Shown: piece after piece, positions 40,709 through 50,071 of the stretch
Layout of the letters: the number at the start of each line of letters is the position of its first letter
How positions within the stretch are numbered: the stretch's first letter is position 1
Assembly (NCBI RefSeq): GCF_042650885.1
Contig: NZ_JBHSBU010000001.1
Span: forward strand, 3,348,001 to 3,412,000
Reading direction: 5' to 3'
Source: Chitinimonas_A lacunae
Lineage (GTDB): Bacteria; Pseudomonadota; Gammaproteobacteria; Burkholderiales; Chitinimonadaceae
Length of the DNA: 64,000 nucleotides
The notes under the pieces: model-generated
The model's database searches: none
The model's input: only the letters and a program-made list of their open reading frames with translations
Told to the model about the DNA's origin: nothing
Made by a program: the position numbers and the translations under genes

Positions 40709-43048
40709 ATGAGCGATACACATCGCCACCACGAGCACCATCATTCCGTGGTTCCAGAGGTCACTCGCGAGCAGGCGCTGCGCGATGGCACGACCTACAC
40801 CTGTCCCATGCATCCCGAGGTGCAGGCTCCCCATCCTGGACGGTGTCCCCGATGTGGCATGGCACTAGTGGCAGTGCCCCAGCCCTTACAGCAGCACACC
40901 GGACATGCTGCTCAATTGGCCTCCGTCGCATCTTCTGCGGTCGTTGCAGTGCCTGACGCCATCTATACCTGTCCCATGCATCCGGAGATTCGACAGGACC
41001 ATCCCGGTACCTGTCCCAAGTGTGGCATGACGCTGGAGTCCATCCTGCCTGTCACGGATGACGAAGAAAATCACGAGCTGCGCGACTTTACGCGTCGCTT
41101 CTGGTGGACATTGCCATTCACGCTGGTCGTCACTGTTCTGGCCATGTTCGGTCATGAACTGAGCCTGTTTAGCGTCGCTACCCAGACCTGGGTTGAATTG
41201 ATCCTGTCGCTGCCGGTAGTTCTCTGGGCTGGCCAGCCTTTCTTTATTCGTGGCGTCCAGTCAATTGCGCAACGCAGTCTGAATATGTGGACGCTGATCG
41301 GACTCGGTACCGGAGCCGCCTTTGTCTACAGCCTGGCGGCGACGCTAGTGCCGGCATGGTTCCCGCCATCCTTTCGAAGCATGGGGCGAGTCAGCGTTTA
41401 CTTCGAGGCCGCCGACGTCATCATCTCGCTGACACTGTTGGGCCAGATGCTGGAATTGCAGGCACGCTCACGAACTTCGGCGGCGATCAAGGCGCTGCTG
41501 GGCCTGGCACCCAAGACGGCCCGTCGTGTACGCGACGATGGGAGTGACGAGGATATCCTTCTGGCTGAAGTGCACGTCGGCGACCGCTTGCGCGTGCGCC
41601 CTGGCGAAAAGGTACCGGTGGACGGTGTGGTGACTGAGGGAGGCAGCTCAGTCGACGAGTCCATGTTGACCGGCGAGCCCTTACCGGTTGCCAAGGCAGT
41701 CGGCGACAAGCTGATCGGTGCGACCTTGAACACCAGTGGTGCACTGGTGATGCGCGCAGAACAGGTTGGCAGCCAGACCGTACTGTCGCAGATTGTGCAG
41801 ATGGTAGCCGTCGCCCAGCGCTCCAAGGCCCCGATGCAGCGATTGGCCGATGTGGTCGCTGGTTATTTCGTGATCGCGGTATTTGCGATCGCCATCGCTA
41901 CCTTTTTTGCCTGGGGGGTGCTGGGGCCACAGCCAAGCTGGCTGTACGGTCTTCTGAACGCGGTCGCCGTGCTGATCATCGCCTGCCCCTGCGCCTTGGG
42001 CTTGGCGACCCCCATGTCCATTATGGTCGCGACCGGCAAAGCGGCCGGGCAAGGCGTGTTGTTCCGCGATGCCACAGCCATCGAGCAGCTTCGGCAGGTC
42101 CATACCTTGGTGGTCGACAAGACCGGAACCCTGACCGAGGGCAAGCCCAGCTTCGAGCGTGCAATGGGCGCTTCGGGATGGACGGAAACCGAGATTCTGC
42201 GTCTGGCGGCCAGCCTGGACCAAGGCAGTGAACATCCACTGGCCGATGCCATCGTGCGGGCTGCTAGAGCGCAGGGCTTGGCCTTGACTGCGGTGGAGGA
42301 TTTTGAGTCGGCCAGCGGCATCGGTGTCCGAGGCAAGGTGGACGGGCGGCAACTGGCCTTAGGCAACCGCGCCTTTATGCTGCAACTGGGTGTCGCGCTA
42401 GACGTGCTTGAGGAGGCGGCTGAATCACTCAGGCAGAAGGGCGCCAGCGTTATCCAGCTGGCGATCGATGGCCAACTCGCCGGTATCCTGGCGGTTTCCG
42501 ATCCCATCAAGGCCAGCACTCCCGAAGCATTGGCCAGTCTGAAGGCCGCAGGTGTGGCCGTTGTGATGGCAACCGGCGACGGTTGGACAACGGCTAATGC
42601 CGTCGGCAGGCAGCTCGGAATCGCTGAGGTTTATGGCGAAGTCAAACCTGCCGATAAGCTAGCCCTGGTTGAACGACTGCAAAAAGAAGGCCGGGTGGTG
42701 GCCATGGCGGGCGACGGCATCAACGATGCGCCGGCACTGGCGCGTGCCGATGTTGGCATTGCGATGGGGACCGGCACCGATGTGGCCATGCATAGTGCTC
42801 AACTGACTCTTGTGAAGGGCGATCTGCGGGGTATTGCGGCTGCGAGGGCAATTTCGGTCGCAACAGTGGCCAATATGCGGCAAAACCTGCTGTTCGCCTT
42901 ACTCTATAACTCCCTCGGAGTCCCTGTCGCCGCTGGGGTGCTCTATCCCTCCACTGGCTGGCTGCTCTCACCGATGATTGCTGCACTGGCTATGAGCCTG
43001 AGCTCGGTGTCCGTAGTCGCCAACGCATTGCGCCTGCGAAGTAAGTAG
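40709..43048 (+). CDS. P1B-type copper/silver-exporting ATPase
   Basis: A 779-residue ATPase. It has two N-terminal copies of a short metal-binding motif, TYTCPMHPEVQ...RCPRCGMAL and IYTCPMHPEIR...TCPKCGMTL, as in SilP/CopA-like pumps. The membrane site is Cys426-Pro-Cys428 in IACPCALGLATP. The phosphorylated Asp470 lies in DKTGTLTEGKPS, and TGE appears in MLTGEPLPV. The C-terminal YNSLGVPVAAGVLYP and MSLSSVSVVANALRL motifs place it in the Cu(I)/Ag(I) class (P1B-1). It lies 214 bases after the methyltransferase-like gene, so it may have its own promoter. Confidence 0.94.
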   Translation: MSDTHRHHEHHHSVVPEVTREQALRDGTTYTCPMHPEVQAPHPGRCPRCGMALVAVPQPLQQHTGHAAQLASVASSAVVAVPDAIYTCPMHPEIRQDHPGTCPKCGMTLESILPVTDDEENHELRDFTRRFWWTLPFTLVVTVLAMFGHELSLFSVATQTWVELILSLPVVLWAGQPFFIRGVQSIAQRSLNMWTLIGLGTGAAFVYSLAATLVPAWFPPSFRSMGRVSVYFEAADVIISLTLLGQMLELQARSRTSAAIKALLGLAPKTARRVRDDGSDEDILLAEVHVGDRLRVRPGEKVPVDGVVTEGGSSVDESMLTGEPLPVAKAVGDKLIGATLNTSGALVMRAEQVGSQTVLSQIVQMVAVAQRSKAPMQRLADVVAGYFVIAVFAIAIATFFAWGVLGPQPSWLYGLLNAVAVLIIACPCALGLATPMSIMVATGKAAGQGVLFRDATAIEQLRQVHTLVVDKTGTLTEGKPSFERAMGASGWTETEILRLAASLDQGSEHPLADAIVRAARAQGLALTAVEDFESASGIGVRGKVDGRQLALGNRAFMLQLGVALDVLEEAAESLRQKGASVIQLAIDGQLAGILAVSDPIKASTPEALASLKAAGVAVVMATGDGWTTANAVGRQLGIAEVYGEVKPADKLALVERLQKEGRVVAMAGDGINDAPALARADVGIAMGTGTDVAMHSAQLTLVKGDLRGIAAARAISVATVANMRQNLLFALLYNSLGVPVAAGVLYPSTGWLLSPMIAALAMSLSSVSVVANALRLRSK

Positions 43049-43223
43049 CAGGGTCCAGCCTACGAGGCATCCAATTAGCCTCCACGACGCGCTCCTCAAA
43101 CCGGATGATGCCCATTGATAGCGCTATGCTCATAGGGGCCGACACACTGCCCTGAGCTTGCTGAGAATGGCGATCACCGTTGCGCTACGGACCCGACAAG
43201 CATCTGGTCGAGAGGTTGTGGGA

Positions 43224-44468
43224 TCAGAAGAAACGCCAACCCATGCCGCGATAAGTAGGGACGCGATCCTGGATGCGTCTTCCACCGATCAGCAAGACCT
43301 CGTCGAGATGGTCGAGCCATTCGCCGGCCTTGGCGGGACGCCATAGCACGGCTTCGCCCAGACGCGGCAGGGTAGGGCCAGACAGCGGTGTCTGCACTTC
43401 GCCGACGCCTTCGTTGGCTTCGGGTCGGAGTCCTTGCGGCCAGACCGGCTGTGGCGACTTATGCAAATCCGTGGCGCCCGAGGCGACCCAGCCGCCGCCT
43501 TGGCAGGTAATGCGACCGTGGCCGGGATTGCGGCAGGTTTCCAGCGCGAAGAAGGCAGCCGGGCGATGGCGGAAGGTCCGGTAGAAGTCGAATAGCCGTG
43601 GAGCCATCAGGCCCGAGCCCGCCGCAAGCTCGGTAACGCTTGAATCGAGCCGGGTGCTTTCCAGACTGCCTGTGCCGCCGCCATTGACCAGTGCCAGCGT
43701 CGCGCCGGCCTCGCGCAATGCCTGGACGATGGCCTGCCGCCGCGCCGCTACCCGGGGCATCGCCCATTGCTTGAGGGCACGCACGGCCAGATTCTGTGCG
43801 CCTTGTCCCGGCACCGCATCGCCGACCCCGGCGATCTGCGCCTCGTAACCCATCACTGCCACCAGATCGAGCGCGGGATAGCGTGCCAGCGCCCGGTAGA
43901 GCGCCACCGCACGCTCCGGGCTGTCAAGCGGCGAGCGGTAGACGCCGAAACGCAGGCCGGGCAGATCGAGCGATAGATCGATGTCGAATGCCACCGGCAG
44001 CCGGACACCGAGCGGTTCCGCCGCTCGGGCCAGGGCGACCAGATGGCTTTCGTGGTCGACCATGGCGACGATGCGGCGACCCCGCGCCGTTGCCTCGGCC
44101 AGCTCGGTCAGCGCTGCTGTCTGGAGGGTGGGATAGGCCACCAGCAGATCGTCGAAACCCAATTCCGCCAAGCGCACTGCCTCGGCCACGCTGTAGCAGA
44201 GCAGGCCGCGATAGGCCGGATGGGCCAGCGCCCGCCGCAGCAGCGCCGGCACGCGGATCGACTTGCTGGCGACCCGGATCGGCATCCCGCCGGCGCGTGC
44301 GGCCAGGGCATCGAGGTTATGGTCGAAGGCATCGAGATCGATCAGCCCGGCCGGCAGCGTCTCACCGCGCAGCAGCGCGGCCAGTTCGGCGTAGCGGGTC
44401 GCGGCGTCTGCCAGATCGTCTGGCCGAGTCGTCGCGACGCGCAAGGTGCCCAGTCCCTCGCCGTTCAT
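43224..44468 (-). CDS. Fold-type III PLP enzyme (amino-acid deaminase/aldolase type)
   Basis: A 414-residue protein. It matches D-threonine aldolase/D-serine dehydratase-like enzymes: the PLP-lysine region MPIRVASKSIRVPALLRR (about 79-96), the barrel strands DDLLVAYPT and RIVAMVDHESHLVAL, and the C-terminal metal-site pattern is not clear to me. It is the third gene of a coupled operon with a GMC oxidoreductase and an aldehyde dehydrogenase; the start overlaps the aldehyde dehydrogenase stop by four bases. A substrate with an amino group and a long chain is possible but not shown. Confidence 0.8.
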   Translation of the reverse strand: MNGEGLGTLRVATTRPDDLADAATRYAELAALLRGETLPAGLIDLDAFDHNLDALAARAGGMPIRVASKSIRVPALLRRALAHPAYRGLLCYSVAEAVRLAELGFDDLLVAYPTLQTAALTELAEATARGRRIVAMVDHESHLVALARAAEPLGVRLPVAFDIDLSLDLPGLRFGVYRSPLDSPERAVALYRALARYPALDLVAVMGYEAQIAGVGDAVPGQGAQNLAVRALKQWAMPRVAARRQAIVQALREAGATLALVNGGGTGSLESTRLDSSVTELAAGSGLMAPRLFDFYRTFRHRPAAFFALETCRNPGHGRITCQGGGWVASGATDLHKSPQPVWPQGLRPEANEGVGEVQTPLSGPTLPRLGEAVLWRPAKAGEWLDHLDEVLLIGGRRIQDRVPTYRGMGWRFF

Positions 44469-46411
44469 GCCGAGCGTCCTGCGCGGCCGAGCCGGTTGGC
44501 CAGGTTTTCGAGCTTGAGCCCGCTGAGCGCAAAGCGCAGCAGCCCGCCCAAGCCCTTTTGCTGGCTGGCTTCGGCCAGGCTATCGAACAGCGCGTATTTA
44601 TCGGCGGTGAACGGATACCAGTTGGCCTCGTATTTGGCCGAGTCGGCATCGATCATCACCGACTTGATATTGCAAAAACCATGCAGCCCCTCGGCGCCCT
44701 TGAAGCGGCCGATACCGCTTTGCTTGGCACCGCCGAACGGCAGCGCGTGGTTGCCTTCGGTGATCATCACATTATTGATGGCCACATTGCCCACCAGCAG
44801 CCGGCGCGCCACCCGCTCGGCCCGGGCGCGGTCGGCGCTCCAGACCGAGGCCGACAGGCCGTAGATGGTCTGGTTGGCAAGCGTCACTGCCTGTTCTTCG
44901 GTATCGAAAGGCACGATGGGCAATAGCGGCCCGAACGCCTCTTCCTGCATCACCCGCATCTGCGGCGTGCAGCCTTCGAGCACGATGGGTGGAATCCATT
45001 CGCTCTCGCCGTCCCAGTCGAGCCCGGTCAACTGACGGGCACCGCGTGCCAGGGCATCGTCGCGCAGTTCGCGCACGATCTCGATCTGGCGGGCGGTGGT
45101 CATGCGGCCGATATCGGAATCGCGGTCGGTGCCGAGCTTGAGCTTCTGGCTCTCCGCCACCAGCCGCGCCTTGAACGCCTCATAGATCGGCCGCTCGACC
45201 AGCAGCCGCTCGACCGAGGTGCAGCTCTGGCCGGTATTGGTATACGCCCCCCACATCGCCCCGGCGACAGCACGCTCGAGGGTGGCATCGGCAAATACCA
45301 GCATCGGGTCCTTGCCGCCCAGTTCGAGTTCGACCGGGATCAGGCGCTCGGCTGCCCGCGCCATGATCTTGCGGCCGGTGGCGACGCTGCCGGTAAAGAA
45401 CACCTTGTCCGGCCCGCCATCGACCAGCGCGGCGCCGACCGTGCCGTCGCCGTAGACCACCTGGACCCAGTCCTGGCCAAAACCGGCCTCGGCCAGCACC
45501 GACTCGACCAGACCGGTCAGCGGCGTGAATTCCGACGGCTTGTAGACGCTGGCGTTGCCGGCCACCAGGGCAATGCTGAGTGGCACGATGGCCTGGTAGA
45601 ACGGGTAGTTCCACGGCGAGATGGTCAGCACTACCCCCAGCGGTTCGTACCAGACGCGCGAGCGCTTGCCCAGCATGGCCAGCGGTGTGGCCACCTTGCG
45701 GTCGGCCAGCAGCCGGTCGGCGTGCTTGCGCAGAAAGTCGAGATTGTCGAGCACGGCGAAGATCTCGCCGACGATGGCATCGGTCTCGCATTTGCCGGTG
45801 GCGGCGACCACCCGCTCGACGATTTCCTCGCGCCGCTTGAGCAGCACCTGGGCCAGGCGGTCGATCAGGGCCAGCCGGGCCTTGACCGGCAGACGGGCGA
45901 TTTCGGCCTGGGCCTTGCGGGCGCGTTCGTAGACGGCGGCGATGGCCGGGGCGGTGGCGGGGGTATCGAGGGGAGGGCGGGCGCGTTCGACGAGCAGGTT
46001 CATGGCATGTTCTCCGGTCGGTTCGGTGCGGATGGCGGCATCCCAGGCCAGGGCGGCGCGGACTCGCGCACCACCGTCGGGACCGGCGAAGCCGTAGTAG
46101 AGGCTATAAATCACCCCAGCCACCCCAAGCCGGGCCAGCCGCAGCTCGGCCGGCCAGCCGGCATGGCGGTCGGCGGCGTCGAGCAGCGCCAGCAGGGCGC
46201 GCAGGGTGGAGCGCGGGGCATACGCGGTCAGACGTAGCAGTTTTTTCAGGTCGGCCCGGTCACGCGGGTCCATGGCGATCGCCAGCCGGTCGATTTCCGT
46301 GCCGGCGCCGCAACTGGAAAACGGCGGCAGCAGATCGTCGCCGGGGCAGAGCAGGTCGCCCAGCCGATCAAGGCCGAGCAGTTCCACCTGGGTGAAGAAA
46401 CGGCTGCTCAT
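44465..46411 (-). CDS. Aldehyde dehydrogenase with fused N-terminal GMC-partner-like domain
   Basis: A 648-residue protein. Residues about 135-640 form a complete aldehyde dehydrogenase: SPWNYPF, FTGSVATGRKI, LELGGKDP with the general-base Glu and the catalytic Cys397 in NTGQSCTSVERL. The first about 130 residues (starting MSSRFFTQVELLGLDRLGDLL) are helical and look like the small subunit that accompanies GMC oxidoreductases, not like any aldehyde dehydrogenase. The neighbouring gene encodes a GMC oxidoreductase, so the fusion would tie the two enzymes together. It starts and ends with four-base overlaps to its neighbours. Confidence 0.85.
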   Translation of the reverse strand: MSSRFFTQVELLGLDRLGDLLCPGDDLLPPFSSCGAGTEIDRLAIAMDPRDRADLKKLLRLTAYAPRSTLRALLALLDAADRHAGWPAELRLARLGVAGVIYSLYYGFAGPDGGARVRAALAWDAAIRTEPTGEHAMNLLVERARPPLDTPATAPAIAAVYERARKAQAEIARLPVKARLALIDRLAQVLLKRREEIVERVVAATGKCETDAIVGEIFAVLDNLDFLRKHADRLLADRKVATPLAMLGKRSRVWYEPLGVVLTISPWNYPFYQAIVPLSIALVAGNASVYKPSEFTPLTGLVESVLAEAGFGQDWVQVVYGDGTVGAALVDGGPDKVFFTGSVATGRKIMARAAERLIPVELELGGKDPMLVFADATLERAVAGAMWGAYTNTGQSCTSVERLLVERPIYEAFKARLVAESQKLKLGTDRDSDIGRMTTARQIEIVRELRDDALARGARQLTGLDWDGESEWIPPIVLEGCTPQMRVMQEEAFGPLLPIVPFDTEEQAVTLANQTIYGLSASVWSADRARAERVARRLLVGNVAINNVMITEGNHALPFGGAKQSGIGRFKGAEGLHGFCNIKSVMIDADSAKYEANWYPFTADKYALFDSLAEASQQKGLGGLLRFALSGLKLENLANRLGRAGRSA

Positions 46412-47808
46412 GGGCGGTCCTCCAGCATCCGGGCGGCGACGCGCCGACCCAGCGCCATAATGGTCAGGGACGGATTGATGCCGGGCGCCGACGGGAACAG
46501 ACCGGCATCGGCCACATAGACATGCGGGCTGCCGAACAGGCGGAAATCCGCCCCCACCACCGCTGTAGCAGCATTGCGGCCCAAGGTCAGACCGCCCATC
46601 AGATGGAGGCAGATGCCAAAGCGACCGGGCAGCACCGCTTCGGCCCCGGTCGCCTCAAAGATCGCTTCGACTGCCCGTCGGCCGGCGGCGGCGCGGCGGC
46701 GGTCCTCCGAATCGAGTTCCTTGTCGATCAGCGGCCGGCCGTGGCGATCAAGCCCGATCCGGCCGGGCGCCGTATCGCGCACGGCAACCTCGATACAGGC
46801 GAAATGGCGCAACTGGCGCATCCGCTGCTGATGCGGCGCCCCGCTGCCCGGCAGCAGCAGCGCAGTACCCACGGGCGGGGCGAACACGTTTTCGAGCTTG
46901 AAGCCCTGGCGGCGGAAACCCGCATCGGCCGATTTATACGATTGCAGCGGTCCACGATGGGCATCGACCGGCTCGCGGTAGCGGGCGTAATACATATACT
47001 GCGGATGGGAAAAGAAGCGCTGCCCCAGCCGGGGCAGCCGCTCGGCGTAGCCCGAGCGCAGCAGCAGGCCGGTCGAGCCGACGGCACCTGCCGCCAGCAC
47101 CACACTGCGGGTCTGCCACAGCAGCCGGCGGCCGCCGGCGAGGCGGCCATGCACCCGTACCCCTTGGCCGACTTCCTCGATACCGAGCACTTCACATTCA
47201 GGCAATAACTGGGCGCCCGCTTCAAGAGCGCCCTTGAGTGAGGTCATCGGGGTCGATTGCTTGCTGTCGCGACGGCAGCCATAGAGGCACTCGATGCAGT
47301 CGTTGCCGTCGCCATGGCCACAGTCGGCTTCCCCGCGCTCCAGCGGCGCACATTGAAAACCGCAGCGGGCAAAGCCGTCGGCAAATAGCCGGGCATTGCG
47401 ATTGGCATGGGCCAGCGGCACGGTCTGGATCTGCAAGGCGGCGCGGGCCCGCTCGTACCACGGCCGCATGCCGGTTTCGCTGAACAGGTCCATGCCGGTG
47501 AGCTGACGCCAGTCGTCGAGGGCGTCGTGGTCGAATTCATCGAGCAGCGCCTGATTGACGATGGAGCCACCCCCCACCACCTTGGCCCGCAGCAGCGCCA
47601 GCGTGGCGGAACGGTTGAGTTCCATGCCGCCGTTCCAGAACAACTGGGCATTACCGTCGAGTTCCCCGCGCGGATAGCTGCGCCGCGAGTAATAGCGCCC
47701 GGCTTCGAGCACCAGTACCCGCCAGCCGGCCCGGGCCAGCTCCAGCGCGACATTTGATCCACCGACGCCCGCGCCGATCACGATAACGTCGTACTCGGTC
47801 TGCTCCAT
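46408..47808 (-). CDS. GMC-family FAD-dependent oxidoreductase
   Basis: A 466-residue flavoenzyme. The N-terminal FAD loop is VIGAGVGGSNVALELARAG; VVGGGSIVNQALL and the C-terminal GSPHVYVADAGLFPSAPGINPSLT are GMC hallmarks. A Cys-rich insert (CGHGDGNDCIECLYGCRRDS) is unusual and could bind metal. The family oxidises alcohols to aldehydes, which suits the aldehyde dehydrogenase downstream. It is the first gene of the three-gene operon and is divergent from the neutral ceramidase. No signal peptide is visible. Confidence 0.88.
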   Translation of the reverse strand: MEQTEYDVIVIGAGVGGSNVALELARAGWRVLVLEAGRYYSRRSYPRGELDGNAQLFWNGGMELNRSATLALLRAKVVGGGSIVNQALLDEFDHDALDDWRQLTGMDLFSETGMRPWYERARAALQIQTVPLAHANRNARLFADGFARCGFQCAPLERGEADCGHGDGNDCIECLYGCRRDSKQSTPMTSLKGALEAGAQLLPECEVLGIEEVGQGVRVHGRLAGGRRLLWQTRSVVLAAGAVGSTGLLLRSGYAERLPRLGQRFFSHPQYMYYARYREPVDAHRGPLQSYKSADAGFRRQGFKLENVFAPPVGTALLLPGSGAPHQQRMRQLRHFACIEVAVRDTAPGRIGLDRHGRPLIDKELDSEDRRRAAAGRRAVEAIFEATGAEAVLPGRFGICLHLMGGLTLGRNAATAVVGADFRLFGSPHVYVADAGLFPSAPGINPSLTIMALGRRVAARMLEDRP

Positions 47809-47884
47809 GTCTCCTCCGTGTGCTTATCGGGGCACGGTTCGGAAACATTGTTTTCGATAAGTCGGGTGAATTCAAGGCGCGAGT

Positions 47885-47901
47885 TTGTTGCACGGCAACA
47901 A
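47885..47901. promoter_or_regulatory. Inverted repeat in the divergent GMC/ceramidase promoter region
   Basis: TTGTTGC-ACG-GCAACAA is a perfect 7-3-7 inverted repeat in the 197-base divergent spacer. An imperfect GAAAC-ATT-GTTTT repeat lies at 47842-47854. Either could be an operator that links the two transcription units. Confidence 0.5.
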
Positions 47902-48005
47902 TGCAACAGCGCTTTTCCTCCGTCGAATCAATGATTTCGAGCAGGTTGACTTTGCGTTCGGCGTATCGATAACTTTGTTTTTACAACCACAAGAGGAGAT
48001 ACAGC

Positions 48006-49997
48006 ATGGCAAAGCAAGCGATGGTGACAGCCGCCGTTCTGCTGGCGCTGAGCGCCGGCACCGCCGAAGCGGCTTTCTGGGTTGGACGGGCCAAGGCCGA
48101 TATCACCGGTGAGGCGGCCGAAGTGGGCATGATGGGTTATGCCAGCCTGGAGCAGAAAACCGCCGGCATCCATATGCGGCAATGGGCGCGCGCCTTTGTG
48201 GTGCGCGACGAGGCAAGCGGTCGCCGAGTGGCGTTTGTGAATACTGATCTGGGAATGGTGTTCCAGGGCGTTCATCAGGCGGTACTGGCCAAACTCCAGG
48301 CCCGCTTTGGCGACCGCTACAACCGCCACAATCTGGTGCTGGCCGCTACCCATACCCATGCCGGACCGGGTGGCTTCTCCCATTACGCGCTGTATAACCT
48401 CACCACCTGGGGCTTTAACCGTGCCACCTTCGACGCGGCCGTCGAGGGCATCGTCGAGGCCGTCGTGGCGGCCGACGCCGATCTCAAGCCGGGTGAGATC
48501 CTGTTCCACCATGGCGAACTCCATGACGCCAGCGCCAATCGCTCGCTGCTGGCCTATGAGCGCAATCCGCCGGCCGAGCGCTCGCGTTGGCGCAGCGCGA
48601 TCGACCCGAGCATGCTGGTGCTGCGCTTTCGCCAGGGTGGCCGCGATGTGGGGATGATCAACTGGTTCTCCACCCACGGCGTATCGATGCATATGAATAA
48701 CCCGCTGATCTCGGGCGACAACAAGGGCTATGCCGCCCAGTACGTCGAGCAGCAGGTGTTTGGCCGGCTCGGCCAGACCGGCTATGTCGCTGCCTTTGCC
48801 CAGGGCAATGCCGGCGATATGACGCCGAATCTGTTTCTCAACGGTAACGGCCCGACCTACGACGAGTACGAGAACACCCGCCAGATCGGCCAGCGCCAGG
48901 CGCTCAAGGCGCTCGATCTGCTCCAGTCCGCCATCACGCCCTTGCGCGGCACGATCGATTACCGGCAGCAATATGTCGATATGAGCCGGGTGCTGGTGCG
49001 GCCCGAATTCGCCGATGGCCAGCAGCGTCCCACCTGCGTCGCCGCCCTGGGCCGCGCCTTTGCCGCCGGTACCGAGGATGGCCGCGGACCGGGTGGCTTT
49101 GAGGAAGGCAATCTGAGCAATAACCCCTTCCTGGCCCGGCTGGGCGGGGTGATCTTCGACACACCGCGCTGGCTGGCCGATTGCCAGGCACCCAAGCCCG
49201 TGTTGATCCCGACCGGCTTGCAGCAGCCCTATCCGTGGACCCCCGAAGTCCTGCCGCTGTCGCTGCTGCGGATCGGCGATTTCGCCATCGTGGCGGCACC
49301 TGCTGAATTCACCATCATGGCCGGCCGCCGTATCCGCGAAACCGTCGCAGGCGTTCTGGGCCTGCCGCTCGAACGGGTGGCGTTTGCCGGTTATGCCAAT
49401 GCCTACGCCGGTTATGTCACCACGCCCGAGGAGTACGACGCCCAGCACTATGAAGGCGGCTCGACCCATTTCGGCCGCTGGACGCTGCCGGCCTATCGCC
49501 AGCAGTTCCACGATCTGGCCGTGGCGCTGCGCGATGGACGGACGGTCGATCCGGGGCCGACCCCGCGCAATCTGGCCAATGAGCAGATCAGCCTGCAAAC
49601 CGGGGTGGTGCTCGATAACACACCGATCGGCAAATCGTTCGGCCAGGTCGAGCGTGACGCGGCGGTGGCCTATCGGCGCGGCGATCTGGCCTCGGTCTGG
49701 TTCTGGAGCGCTCACCCGAAAAACAATCTGCGCCGCGGCGGCACCTTTCTGTCGGTCGAGCGCTGGGATGGCGCCGGCTGGCGCCGCGTGGCCAGCGACG
49801 ACGACTGGCAGACGGTCTATCGCTGGGTGCGGATCGACCCGGTATGGGGCACCTCGCAGGCCCGGATCGACTGGCGCATTCCGGCCGATGCGACACCGGG
49901 GCAATACCGCATCGTTCACTACGGCGATTACAAGAATGGCTGGACCGGCCGTATCCATGGCTTCAGCGGCACCAGCCGGACCTTCCGGGTCGATTAG
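48006..49997 (+). CDS. Neutral/alkaline ceramidase
   Basis: A 663-residue secreted amidase that splits ceramide to sphingosine and fatty acid. Signal peptide about 1-22. VGRAKADITG, the zinc ligands in AATHTHAGPGG (His about 116-118) and NWFSTHGVSMH, Glu in APAEFTIMAGRR, and AGYANAYAGYVTTPEEY are conserved. The nucleophile motif, usually GDVSPN or GNLSPN, reads GDMTPN here, so Thr273 stands where Ser274 acts in the P. aeruginosa enzyme. A C-terminal immunoglobulin-like domain is present. It is divergent from GMC and upstream of a FadL-type gene. Confidence 0.92.
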   Translation: MAKQAMVTAAVLLALSAGTAEAAFWVGRAKADITGEAAEVGMMGYASLEQKTAGIHMRQWARAFVVRDEASGRRVAFVNTDLGMVFQGVHQAVLAKLQARFGDRYNRHNLVLAATHTHAGPGGFSHYALYNLTTWGFNRATFDAAVEGIVEAVVAADADLKPGEILFHHGELHDASANRSLLAYERNPPAERSRWRSAIDPSMLVLRFRQGGRDVGMINWFSTHGVSMHMNNPLISGDNKGYAAQYVEQQVFGRLGQTGYVAAFAQGNAGDMTPNLFLNGNGPTYDEYENTRQIGQRQALKALDLLQSAITPLRGTIDYRQQYVDMSRVLVRPEFADGQQRPTCVAALGRAFAAGTEDGRGPGGFEEGNLSNNPFLARLGGVIFDTPRWLADCQAPKPVLIPTGLQQPYPWTPEVLPLSLLRIGDFAIVAAPAEFTIMAGRRIRETVAGVLGLPLERVAFAGYANAYAGYVTTPEEYDAQHYEGGSTHFGRWTLPAYRQQFHDLAVALRDGRTVDPGPTPRNLANEQISLQTGVVLDNTPIGKSFGQVERDAAVAYRRGDLASVWFWSAHPKNNLRRGGTFLSVERWDGAGWRRVASDDDWQTVYRWVRIDPVWGTSQARIDWRIPADATPGQYRIVHYGDYKNGWTGRIHGFSGTSRTFRVD

Positions 49998-50010
49998 TTT
50001 CACGTGAAAC
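49997..50010. other. parS core site (perfect)
   Basis: GTTTCACGTGAAAC, the full 14-base palindrome recognised by chromosomal ParB proteins, immediately after the ceramidase stop codon (its first base is the last base of the TAG). Confidence 0.8.
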
Positions 50011-50071
50011 GCGCTGACAGCGCTGCGGGGCCGGCCGGCCCCGCTGACAACAACAACGAGGAGAACCACCG

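Noticed and set aside
43158..43346. A 62-residue plus-strand frame between the copper ATPase and the PLP-enzyme gene
   Set aside because: Overlaps the end of the PLP-enzyme gene and has no recognisable content.
47928..50069. A 713-residue antisense frame over the ceramidase
   Set aside because: Low-complexity composition and no motifs; the ceramidase on the other strand is certain.
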